Positions 1-6,430 of a stretch of DNA of 31,963 nt are shown one piece after another. The DNA is taken from the NCBI GenBank assembly GCA_035559535.1, contig DATMBG010000041.1:1-31963 (forward strand). Reading direction: 5' to 3'. The position numbers and the translations under genes are program-made. The notes under the pieces are model-generated. The model made no database searches. It was not told the DNA's origin and saw only the letters and a list, made by a program, of their open reading frames with translations. Within the stretch, counting starts at the first letter, position 1; each line of letters begins with the position of its first letter. The DNA comes from Candidatus Limnocylindrales bacterium (GTDB taxonomy: Bacteria > Moduliflexota > Moduliflexia > Moduliflexales > JAUQPW01).

Positions 1-399
1 TAAATTCGCCTGGGCATTCTCGATCCCGGCAGAAAGGTTGGCGATATCGGCCTCAACGTTTTTAAGATTGGCCCGGGCGCTCTCCAAATTGGCCATAGCC
101 TGAGTCACCTGAGCCTGAAAGGTTGAAGGGTCCAGTTGAGCGATCACCTGATCTTTTTTAACCTCAGAATTGTAATCTGCATAGAGAGCCTGGATAATGC
201 CGGAAACCTGACTCCCCACCTGAACATTGATAACGGGATTGATAGTCCCTGTCGCGGACACCACCGTGACAATATTCCCCCTCTCCACACGGGTGGTCTT
301 ATATTGAACCGACTTGCTTTTGCCCTTGAAAAAATAATAATAACCTCCAGCTCCCAGGATTAGGATGAGTAGACATAAAGTAATAATCAATTTTTTCAT
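1..399 (-). CDS. MacA/HlyD-type efflux adaptor, C-terminal part missing
   Basis: This is the first 133 codons of a periplasmic adaptor (membrane fusion) subunit; the rest lies beyond the window edge. Reading back from the ATG at 397-399, the protein starts MKKLIITLCLLILILGAGGY, a signal anchor. A biotinyl-lipoyl-like half follows (VERGNIVTVVSATGTINPV, then VQVGSQVSGIIQAL and VKKDQVIAQLDP). From about residue 95 an alpha-helical hairpin begins, rich in Q, A and N with heptad spacing. This order is typical of MacA-like adaptors that link an inner-membrane ABC transporter to an outer-membrane channel. No Shine-Dalgarno is visible before the ATG, only an A/T-rich stretch. The partner ABC genes would lie outside the window. 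It is separate from the adaptor at 8803-10020. The family is confident; the exact subfamily is inferred. Confidence 0.85.
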   Translation of the reverse strand, partial: MKKLIITLCLLILILGAGGYYYFFKGKSKSVQYKTTRVERGNIVTVVSATGTINPVINVQVGSQVSGIIQALYADYNSEVKKDQVIAQLDPSTFQAQVTQAMANLESARANLKNVEADIANLSAGIENAQANL

Positions 400-605
400 T
401 TATTTATTTTTATTAAAAGGCCCAAACCTACTAAATATATTCCCTTACCACTTCACGTATTAAGGGGTTTAATCTAAGGCGGGAAACGGTATAAACCATC
501 TCAAAGGGGATATCCGGAGGATGGAATAGAGTGATACCTGTTACCTTTGCGATCGTTCGATCAGGCATCTGAGATAATCCTATGCCTCAACTTGTCAAAG
601 TTTTA

Positions 606-1688
606 TCAACTTTTACTCTCATCTGATTGAGTAGTCTGGACCTCAAGTTTATTGATAACCTTATCCACTCCAAAGACATACCAGGCATCGAATTCTGCCA
701 TTTCTTTTACACTTTGATCGGGCACCAGACCTTCTAGAGTAACCACACGATTTTGGGTACTGACGTGGATTTGATCTGCGTTTACGAAGGGATCCTTCTC
801 CAATACAAGATACACGGCATCGGTTATTTCCTCATCGTTATCTTCTTCTGAAGGTATTACCTCCAACCCGTTGATGACATCCCGACTACCCGGTATCCAC
901 CAGGCCAGTACTCCGCACAGACGCTTGTGGGATAAGCTGATTACCTGTCCATTTAAAGTCACTACCCCATCCTCTACGGCTACCTCGATGATCCCATCGG
1001 TTTTTAACGGAGATTTTCTCAAGGTTTCTACCTGATCTTTAATTCGCATTTGAATATCACAGTTCTCTAAGGCCGGTTCTTGAATAAGGGCCTGACAGAC
1101 ATGATCACGGATGACATCATCGCTCATGCGTTCAGCGGGAACTACCCGTAGACGGTCTACAATCCCGCTAATCCCGTGTATAGCAGCGGCTAATTCTAAC
1201 GCAAGCTTCTTGGCTGCTATATTCTCCATTTCCCCCTCCAGGGTTAAGACACCATCGCTGAAGCTTATACGAATAGGATAATTATTCAGGTCAATACGGG
1301 GCTCTCGTTCAAAGGCTGCGTTGACTTCCCTCAGGATCTCTTCCTTGATATGCAAAGGATCCTCGTCCTCAAAACGCAAAATGGTCTGACTGTTATCCTT
1401 AGCTATAACTTTCAACGCCCATGCTTTACCACTATCTGTATATGCCAGCCAAACGGCTTTAGGGGCTGTAATAGTATGGGTGAAAGTTTTTTCGCCTTGA
1501 CTTACAGTCATGAGAATAGCATCCGATTTCGGATCAAAGTCCACAGCTATCAAGGAGATAGTTTGGGCAGCCAGGTCCGTACCCCATTCTTGACCTACTA
1601 CCTCAATACTGACCGGTCTGCCCTGATTATCCTGGCTAAACTGCTCGAGGAAAGGCAACCAGCCATCCCGGCTAATTTGCTCGTTCAT
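606..1688 (-). CDS. DUF5335-like N-terminus fused to three BON domains
   Basis: 360 residues with no signal peptide or membrane segment, so probably cytoplasmic. Residues 1-110 look like a DUF5335 domain (start DGWLPFLEQFSQDNQGRPVS, end TILRFED). Three BON-type repeats follow at about 115-185, 190-280 and 286-352. Each has the signature of an alpha segment, a DGVVTLNG-like strand turn (DGVLTLEG, DGVVTLNG, NRVVTLEG) and a closing V-I-N-x-L-x-V strand. BON domains are usually tied to membrane, phospholipid or osmotic-stress functions; the substrate here is unknown. It is the last gene of a minus-strand run with the AhpD-like, HPF and thiamine-binding-like genes (43 bp after the AhpD-like stop), so it probably shares their sigma-54 promoter. 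The BON calls are firm; the DUF5335 assignment is from memory of the family pattern. Confidence 0.8.
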   Translation of the reverse strand: MNEQISRDGWLPFLEQFSQDNQGRPVSIEVVGQEWGTDLAAQTISLIAVDFDPKSDAILMTVSQGEKTFTHTITAPKAVWLAYTDSGKAWALKVIAKDNSQTILRFEDEDPLHIKEEILREVNAAFEREPRIDLNNYPIRISFSDGVLTLEGEMENIAAKKLALELAAAIHGISGIVDRLRVVPAERMSDDVIRDHVCQALIQEPALENCDIQMRIKDQVETLRKSPLKTDGIIEVAVEDGVVTLNGQVISLSHKRLCGVLAWWIPGSRDVINGLEVIPSEEDNDEEITDAVYLVLEKDPFVNADQIHVSTQNRVVTLEGLVPDQSVKEMAEFDAWYVFGVDKVINKLEVQTTQSDESKS

Positions 1689-1731
1689 AGGACCGCCTTC
1701 TTACTCCCTTCCTTGTTTATGGCTTGCTGGT

Positions 1732-2088
1732 TCAATTCTTCAGTCCTGAAGCTTCAAACTGCTCCAGGGCTTCTAAGGCCTGGCAACCATAAATCGTTGC
1801 CGGTCCTCCTCCCATAAGGATGGCAACGCCAATCGTCTCCAAAATCTCCTGGCGTGTGGCACCTGCACGGAGGGCATCATGAATGTGATAGGCGATACAT
1901 CCATCGCATCGAACAGCAATACCGATACCCAGGGCAATGAGTTCTTTAATCTTTGTATTCAACGCACCTTCAGCTACAGCATACTTGTGGAGTTGAACAA
2001 ATCCGGACATTGGGTTTGGAATCTCTTTCCCTAATTTACCCATCAGGGTTTTAAGATGATTATAGTATTGGAGGTACTCTTTTTCCAT
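1732..2088 (-). CDS. AhpD-like carboxymuconolactone decarboxylase-family protein
   Basis: 118 residues, the usual length for single-domain members of the family. The redox motif is C61-D-G-C64 followed by H68 and H70, inside the typical helix context (KELIALGIGIAVRCDGCIAY). In AhpD-type proteins such a CxxC with a nearby His supports peroxidase or disulfide-relay activity. The C-terminal half (ATRQEILETIGVAILMGGGP) is the standard helix pair. It lies between the HPF gene (104 bp upstream) and the BON gene in a minus-strand stress operon. A role in thiol or peroxide defence is inferred from the motif; carboxymuconolactone decarboxylation is unlikely because no aromatic-degradation genes are nearby. 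The start has a weak purine-rich RBS (AAAGGG). Confidence 0.85.
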   Translation of the reverse strand: MEKEYLQYYNHLKTLMGKLGKEIPNPMSGFVQLHKYAVAEGALNTKIKELIALGIGIAVRCDGCIAYHIHDALRAGATRQEILETIGVAILMGGGPATIYGCQALEALEQFEASGLKN

Positions 2089-2192
2089 AATTTACCCTTT
2101 TATTCTAGATCCACTACTCCTGTAAACAAACCTTGATTGAACAGGGTGCCTACCGGGTAGTATCTGGTTAAGGATAATCTTCATCTACAGGG

Positions 2193-2741
2193 TTAAACCG
2201 ACTGATGTTTACCGACAAGTTTTACTGTACTGGCTTGGGGGCCTTTTTCACCTTCCTCTTCAACAAAGCGTACTTCCATTCCAATTCTCAGATGTTTGAA
2301 TCCTTCCTCCAACACACTATTTCTATGAAAATAAATTTCTCGCCCGTCGGGTGTTTCTAAAAAGCCGTAACCTTCTTCGGGAAACAATTTACTAACCCGG
2401 GCATGAGGTTCTGCCTCATGGGTTTTCACGGTCCCACGGAGGCGACGTACATAATCCTCCAACCGGCGACCCGCCGCATTAAAAGACTCTCGGATGGCTA
2501 CATAGAGATCCTCTTGAGGTTCACGATTAATTACAAGTTCTGCACCGGGCACACCTATATCGATACGTACGTTATAAGGTCCTCCCTTCTGATGGTGTCG
2601 ACCTAGAGCTTCTAGGGTTACCCGGCAACTTATAATCCGGTCGTAGAACTCTTCCAACTTGGCCACCTTCTCACGGATTATTTTCTCATCCGCTTCAGAA
2701 AGAGAAACATTGTGGGCCCTGATTTGCAATGGAATTTCCAT
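2193..2741 (-). CDS. Ribosome hibernation factor (HPF/RaiA) fused to a cold-shock domain
   Basis: 182 residues. Residues 1-105 are an HPF/RaiA (sigma-54 modulation/YfiA) fold: MEIPLQIRAHNVSLSEADEK, then the CRVTLEALGRHHQKGGPYNV strand and the EDLYVAIRESFNAAGRRLED helix. Residues 113-178 form a cold-shock/S1-like domain with RNP1-like GYGFLET (124-130) and RNP2-like IYFHR (136-140). HPF domains bind the decoding centre of idle 70S ribosomes. Here a nucleic-acid-binding domain replaces the dimerising tail of long HPF. The start has a strong RBS (GGGGAGG). Only 15 bp separate it from the upstream thiamine-binding-like gene, so the two are co-transcribed. The predicted sigma-54 promoter at 3151-3165 would place ribosome hibernation under stress control. 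Confidence 0.9.
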   Translation of the reverse strand: MEIPLQIRAHNVSLSEADEKIIREKVAKLEEFYDRIISCRVTLEALGRHHQKGGPYNVRIDIGVPGAELVINREPQEDLYVAIRESFNAAGRRLEDYVRRLRGTVKTHEAEPHARVSKLFPEEGYGFLETPDGREIYFHRNSVLEEGFKHLRIGMEVRFVEEEGEKGPQASTVKLVGKHQSV

Positions 2742-2756
2742 GATAACCTCCCCTCT

Positions 2757-3104
2757 TTAAGGACAGTACTCCCCGTGTACCGGTTGATAACCGCAAGTTC
2801 TCAATTCTCTTTCCATCTTCTTCTCCATAACAACCGCTTCATCTTCCCTTAATTCTTTTTTTCTTATCTGATCATCAATAGTAATATGGGTAATAACAGG
2901 TCCTATTCGGTGTTTTACTACCTCCTGATACCTCTCTACAAGAGAAAACACTTGCTGCCAAGACCCTTCGAGAATCGTTCCGGTGGAGGTAACCTGGTAC
3001 TTTAAACTACTCCCATTGACAACCTTTAAAACTTCCGCTAAAAGCCCGCTCATACTGACACCTTTTAGGTTTCCAACTGGTGTGATGTTTAGTTTTACAG
3101 TCAT
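2757..3104 (-). CDS. MTH1187/UPF0045-type thiamine-binding-like protein
   Basis: 115 residues of the MTH1187/YkoF-like family (DUF77). These small alpha/beta proteins oligomerise, and some members bind thiamine. Visible features are the N-terminal strand VKLNITPVGN, the helix GLLAEVLKVV, the conserved TSTGTILEGSW segment, and the strand VITHITIDDQIR. It heads the minus-strand operon that continues with HPF-CSD, AhpD-like and DUF5335-BON genes. It has a textbook RBS (AAGGAGG) about 8 bp before the ATG. The predicted sigma-54 promoter lies about 35 nt upstream of the start. No thiamine riboswitch-like structure is evident in the short leader, so control by thiamine looks unlikely. The physiological role is unknown. 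Confidence 0.85.
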   Translation of the reverse strand: MTVKLNITPVGNLKGVSMSGLLAEVLKVVNGSSLKYQVTSTGTILEGSWQQVFSLVERYQEVVKHRIGPVITHITIDDQIRKKELREDEAVVMEKKMERELRTCGYQPVHGEYCP

Positions 3105-3150
3105 CTTAATTCCTCCTTATTCTGAAAGCCTCTTTTTACCTGGAGGTATC

Positions 3151-3165
3151 GCAATTGATATGCCA
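3151..3165 (-). promoter_or_regulatory. Predicted sigma-54 promoter of the HPF stress operon
   Basis: The minus strand reads TGGCATATCAATTGC: GG and GC are separated by exactly 10 bp, as sigma-54 requires, with TGGCA (-24) and TTGC (-12) intact. The expected transcription start is near 3139, giving a 35-nt leader to the ATG at 3104. The sequence is nearly identical to the usp promoter at 11512-11526: 21 of 23 bases match over the extended site. Confidence 0.8.
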
Positions 3166-3224
3166 GAGATAAAAATACCCTTGTAGCATGTTAGAGAATT
3201 GAGGCTTACAGAGGCCGGGTTAAA

Positions 3225-3245
3225 TCTGAGTATCGTATACTCAGA
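3225..3245. promoter_or_regulatory. Perfect inverted repeat, operator-like
   Basis: TCTGAGTAT-CGT-ATACTCAGA: 9-bp perfect arms around a 3-bp spacer, about 70 bp upstream of the -24 box of the promoter at 3151-3165. The position would suit an enhancer or operator site for a dimeric regulator. No second copy was noticed in the window. Confidence 0.5.
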
Positions 3246-3460
3246 CCACTTCCCCACCGAAGTATCGCCTAAACGACCGGGGTGTCTCTTCTAAATACCC
3301 CACTAAAGGGTGATTATAAGGATTGATCCTATGTAATTGGGCAACATTTTTACAGTGAATAAATATTAAACCTTCTTATTACAGAATATGCGCTATACCG
3401 TATACACCTAGAAAATCCCACACAATTCTATGGTCCTTATCTATAAAGCCGATTAGCTAA

Positions 3461-3477
3461 AGTCAGAAGTTAAGACA
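3461..3477. promoter_or_regulatory. TGTC-N9-GACA palindrome, copy A
   Basis: AGTCAGAAGTTAAGACA, two mismatches to copy B at 3540 and followed by the same AAAA run. It lies about 305 bp upstream of the -24 box of the HPF operon. A putative activator-binding site (see findings). Confidence 0.55.
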
Positions 3478-3539
3478 AAAATTTGCAACATTGGCAAAAA
3501 CCACAGATTTGTGGGGAATATCGAGGGATATCCAGGAGG

Positions 3540-3556
3540 TGTCAGAAATTAAGACA
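3540..3556. promoter_or_regulatory. TGTC-N9-GACA palindrome, copy B
   Basis: TGTCAGAAATTAAGACA, the best-formed copy, with complete TGTC/GACA arms. It is 79 bp from copy A and about 385 bp upstream of the -24 box at 3163. Tandem copies of a palindrome are typical of sites for NtrC-type enhancer-binding proteins. Confidence 0.6.
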
Positions 3557-3674
3557 AAAACAACTAAAGTGAATGTAAAATCAACTTCACAAAAGGATTT
3601 GCAATTTTGTTAAGCAGGTTTCTCATATCAAGACTTCCTCTATGATAAGTTCAGATTCATCACACAGAGTGGTT

Positions 3675-5030
3675 TTATGTAATCTTAGGAAGAAATATTT
3701 CTGCATCCACGGCTCTGGTTAGATCCTGGAGAGCTTGAGATATCTTTACCGGATAAGGAGGTTCATTCTTAAGCTCTTGCAAATGTTCTGGCAAACGTGC
3801 CAGTTCTGCAGCAGCCCGTTTACGCAAATCAGAAAGTGGAATTGGGGGGTTTATTCGACGACCCGCTAACATAAACGGTTGAATTAAAGCCTCTCCCTCT
3901 TGGATATCTCCTTCGAGGGTTACTACGTCGTACCTCATACGACCATCGGTTCCCAGGTAACGATAAACCTGTTTACGACCCGGCCAGGTCGCCTTACCCT
4001 CCGAGCGCTTACGCCGTGCGCGTCCGGCATATTCTTGGAGCTTGTAAGCACAGTCCAGATATGGAGCATCGGAGGAGGTGTCCAACCGGCTACCAATACC
4101 AAATCCATCTATGGGGACTCCGGCTAATACAAACTCTCGTAGGGTATACTCATCCAGGCTGCTACTTGCGAAAATGCGAACTTCTGTAAGTCCGCCCTTA
4201 TCCAGGATCTGACGCACCTTTCGAGCATGATCCGCCAGATCTCCACTATCCAGGCGGACCCATTTGATGGAAATACCTTCTTTTTTAAGGTGAGGCGCCA
4301 AAGCTACGACCTTTTCGGCGGCGGCTTCGGTATCATAGGTATCGATCAGTAAGGCCACATTATCTGGTTGAGAATGAGCAAAGTTTTCAAAGGCTTTTAC
4401 TTCATCCTCATGGGCCTGGATGAATGAGTGGGCCATAGTCCCATATACCGGAACTCCGAAAAGAGGCGCTGCCAAGACAGTTGCCGAACCAGAAAGCCCG
4501 GCCAGATAACTCGCTCGAGCTGCTAGCAGGGCTGCTTCAGCACCATGGGCGCGGCGCATTCCGAAATCCACCAATAACTTCCCAGGGGCTACCAAAACCA
4601 TTCGCGCAGCTTTGGAGGCAATCAGAGTCTGAAAGTGAAGAAGGTTAATCAAACGTGACTCTACTAACTGGGCTTGAGGTAGAGGAGCCGTAATACGTAA
4701 GATAGGCTCATCAGGAAAGAAGATGGTTCCCTCCGGCATGGCATGGACATCGCCGGTAAACCGTAATCCTTCCAGGTAATCCACAAAGCTCTTACTAAAA
4801 CGGCCACTACTGGCTATCCACTCTAATTCTGGTGGGGTAAAGTGAAGATTCTCCAGGTAATCCAAAACTTGTTCCAAACCAGCCGCCATCAAAAAACCCC
4901 GACTGGATGGCAATTTACGGGAGAAGAATTCGAAAACAGCTATATCTTCCATTCCTTGATCGAAATAAGCTTGGAGCATGGTCAGCTCATATAGGTCGGT
5001 TAACAGAACACTCGATTGTAGATCTATCAT
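3675..5030 (-). CDS. pncB: Nicotinate phosphoribosyltransferase
   Basis: 451 residues, normal for the family. It converts nicotinate and PRPP to nicotinate mononucleotide (with ATP) in NAD salvage. Motifs seen: the N-terminal LLTDLYELTMLQAYFDQG that defines the family, DFGMRRAHG at 155-163, GTMAHSFIQAHEDE with His201 (the conserved histidine region linked to phosphoryl transfer), and RLDSGDL and GFGIGSRLDTS in the phosphate-binding half. It stands alone on the minus strand. The ATG at 5030 has no clear Shine-Dalgarno. A -24/-12 promoter at 5226-5240 gives a leader of about 184 nt containing a small hairpin and a tandem 16-bp duplication. Placement beside stress genes suggests use under energy limitation, as for pncB2 of Mycobacterium tuberculosis. 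The function is secure; the context is inferred. Confidence 0.95.
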   Translation of the reverse strand: MIDLQSSVLLTDLYELTMLQAYFDQGMEDIAVFEFFSRKLPSSRGFLMAAGLEQVLDYLENLHFTPPELEWIASSGRFSKSFVDYLEGLRFTGDVHAMPEGTIFFPDEPILRITAPLPQAQLVESRLINLLHFQTLIASKAARMVLVAPGKLLVDFGMRRAHGAEAALLAARASYLAGLSGSATVLAAPLFGVPVYGTMAHSFIQAHEDEVKAFENFAHSQPDNVALLIDTYDTEAAAEKVVALAPHLKKEGISIKWVRLDSGDLADHARKVRQILDKGGLTEVRIFASSSLDEYTLREFVLAGVPIDGFGIGSRLDTSSDAPYLDCAYKLQEYAGRARRKRSEGKATWPGRKQVYRYLGTDGRMRYDVVTLEGDIQEGEALIQPFMLAGRRINPPIPLSDLRKRAAAELARLPEHLQELKNEPPYPVKISQALQDLTRAVDAEIFLPKIT

Positions 5031-5047
5031 GGGAATGAATGTAGAGC

Positions 5048-5077
5048 CTAGAGCTTAGAGTCTTTTTCCTGCTCTAG
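5048..5077 (-). promoter_or_regulatory. Possible hairpin in the pncB leader
   Basis: CTAGAGC (5048-5054) and GCTCTAG (5071-5077) are perfect 7-bp arms around a 16-nt loop, ending 17 nt before the pncB ATG. It could affect translation starts, but it may be chance in an A/T-rich leader. Confidence 0.3.
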
Positions 5078-5082
5078 ACTTT

Positions 5083-5114
5083 AGATTTTAATATCGAAAG
5101 ATTTTAATATCGAA
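5083..5114. repeat. Perfect 16-bp tandem duplication
   Basis: AGATTTTAATATCGAA occurs twice head to tail (5083-5098 and 5099-5114), followed by a partial third ATATCG. It lies inside the predicted pncB leader. Confidence 0.85.
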
Positions 5115-5225
5115 ATATCGCAGTTCCAGGTTCATAGGTTTGATCATCAGGAACCTTTTCTACACCAACCGCATAAACGGCTCCTCTGGAGCCCTGATTC
5201 GGTAGGATTTGGATAAGAAAATAAA

Positions 5226-5240
5226 GCAATACGTATACCA
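5226..5240 (-). promoter_or_regulatory. Predicted sigma-54 promoter of pncB
   Basis: The minus strand reads TGGTATACGTATTGC followed by a T-rich run; GG-N10-GC spacing is exact and TTGCT is the consensus -12 box. Expected start near 5214. It is divergent from the promoter at 5537-5551. Confidence 0.7.
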
Positions 5241-5462
5241 ATTTTGGAAAATACAGGATAAAGCCGATTCTGAACCTTTCATGATCCTTCGTGAATTAAT
5301 ATTTAAAAACTGCAAGGGTATAGCTGGATTTTATTAAAATTTACCCACATCTTGTCCGGCAATAGAAAAGCGTTATTGCTTCTTGTTTTTTATCTTCAAC
5401 GATATTTGTCGTAAAATCTTACAATCCAGCCAAAAGTTTACTTCTATGAATCTATTTAAGAA

Positions 5463-5479
5463 TGTCAGAAATTAATACG
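5463..5479. promoter_or_regulatory. Half-conserved TGTC palindrome, copy C
   Basis: TGTCAGAAATTAATACG keeps the left arm and centre of copy B, but the right arm is degenerate. It sits about 67 bp upstream of the -24 box of the ABC operon promoter and about 230 bp from that of pncB, between the two divergent promoters. Confidence 0.45.
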
Positions 5480-5536
5480 AAATGACTTTTGTCTGTTTAC
5501 CTGGTAAGAAGTAAAGAACCGTATTATTTGAGAGTC

Positions 5537-5551
5537 TGGTATATAGCTTGC
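5537..5551 (+). promoter_or_regulatory. Predicted sigma-54 promoter of the ABC transporter operon
   Basis: TGGTATATAGCTTGC followed by T and a T run; exact GG-N10-GC spacing with the consensus -12 box TTGCT. Expected start near 5563, about 53 nt before the ATG at 5616. Confidence 0.7.
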
Positions 5552-5615
5552 TGTTTTTTTCATATAAACAAAGGCAGAGGACGCTTTAACTATTGGAAAG
5601 GTGAAAATTGAGATT

Positions 5616-6380
5616 ATGAGCTACTCAAAAAATGAACCCACGACGGATAAGATTAAAGTGCTGACTTCTTCTGGTCAGAAAGTCGTATTTGAAGCACGGA
5701 ACCTCACCAAGGTTTATCGGATGGGAGAGGTGGAAGTACATGCACTTCGGGGTATCGACCTGGATCTTTTTGAAGGGGAGCTCGTCGTATTACTTGGTCC
5801 TTCAGGAAGTGGAAAGTCTACACTCCTCAATATTCTTGGAGGTTTGGATGTACCCACAAGGGGTACCGTGCATTATTTGGATCACAATTTGACAACCTAT
5901 GATGATTCGATGCTCACACTATATCGTCGGGAGCATGTTGGGTTTGTCTTTCAATTTTACAATCTTATCCCCAGCCTTACTGCACGGGAGAATGTAGCCC
6001 TCGTGGCCGAAATAGCCGAAGATCCCATGAAACCGGAGGAAGTTCTTCATCTGGTTGGTCTTAGTGACCGTATGGATCACTTTCCCTCCCAGCTTTCTGG
6101 AGGGGAACAACAACGCGTGGCTATTGCTCGTGCCATCGTAAAACGCCCCAATGTGTTACTTTGTGATGAACCCACAGGCGCATTGGATGTTAAGACAGGC
6201 GTCATGGTTTTAGAGGTCATTGAACGGGTCAATCGCGAATTGGGAACCCTCACAGCCATTATTACCCATAATGCCATCATTTCTCGAATGGCAGACCGGG
6301 TGATTTCCCTTTCAGGGGGAAAGATCTCCGGTATACACCAAAATACTCAAAAAATAGCCGCCAGGGAGCTTATATGGTAA
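5616..6380 (+). CDS. ABC transporter ATP-binding protein, MacB/LolD type
   Basis: 254 residues from the ATG at 5616. An in-frame GTG at 5601 is less likely because GGAAAG abuts it directly, while GGAAAGGTG lies at a usable if slightly long distance from 5616. It has all ABC ATPase motifs: Walker [10 protein letters not shown] (61-69), the Q-loop in [13 protein letters not shown], signature LSGGEQQ (160-166), Walker B VLLCDEP (180-186) followed by TGALD, and the H-loop His at about 218. The [14 protein letters not shown] plus DEPTGALD pattern is that of the LolD/MacB branch, which powers FtsX-type permeases. The next two genes supply the permease and the periplasmic adaptor, forming a tripartite efflux or export system. 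The substrate cannot be told. Confidence 0.93.
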   Translation: MSYSKNEPTTDKIKVLTSSGQKVVFEARNLTKVYRMGEVEVHALRGIDLDLFEGELVVLLGPSGSGKSTLLNILGGLDVPTRGTVHYLDHNLTTYDDSMLTLYRREHVGFVFQFYNLIPSLTARENVALVAEIAEDPMKPEEVLHLVGLSDRMDHFPSQLSGGEQQRVAIARAIVKRPNVLLCDEPTGALDVKTGVMVLEVIERVNRELGTLTAIITHNAIISRMADRVISLSGGKISGIHQNTQKIAARELIW

Positions 6381-6430
6381 ATATATAAATTTTTTCCCCG
6401 CGAAGAAAGGAGGCTAAAAAATCAGAATAC

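Larger units (their letters stand above)
3105..3674. other. Regulatory intergenic region upstream of the HPF operon
   Basis: 570 bp without a plausible gene. It lies between the pncB stop and the start of the thiamine-binding-like gene, both on the minus strand. It holds a -24/-12 promoter (3151-3165), a perfect 9-bp-arm palindrome (3225-3245), a small inverted repeat CCACA-N4-TGTGG (3501-3514), and two copies of the 17-bp TGTC-N9-GACA palindrome (3461-3477 and 3540-3556). I see no clear intrinsic terminator after pncB. Confidence 0.7.

Noticed and set aside
1350-1817. 155-residue plus-strand reading frame
   Set aside because: It lies antisense across the BON and AhpD-like genes, has no RBS and no recognisable protein pattern.
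3501-3514. CCACA-N4-TGTGG inverted repeat
   Set aside because: Five-bp arms are expected by chance in this length of DNA.
5599-5615. GTG start at 5601 for the ABC ATPase
   Set aside because: GGAAAG is immediately adjacent to the GTG, leaving no spacing; the ATG at 5616 is better placed.
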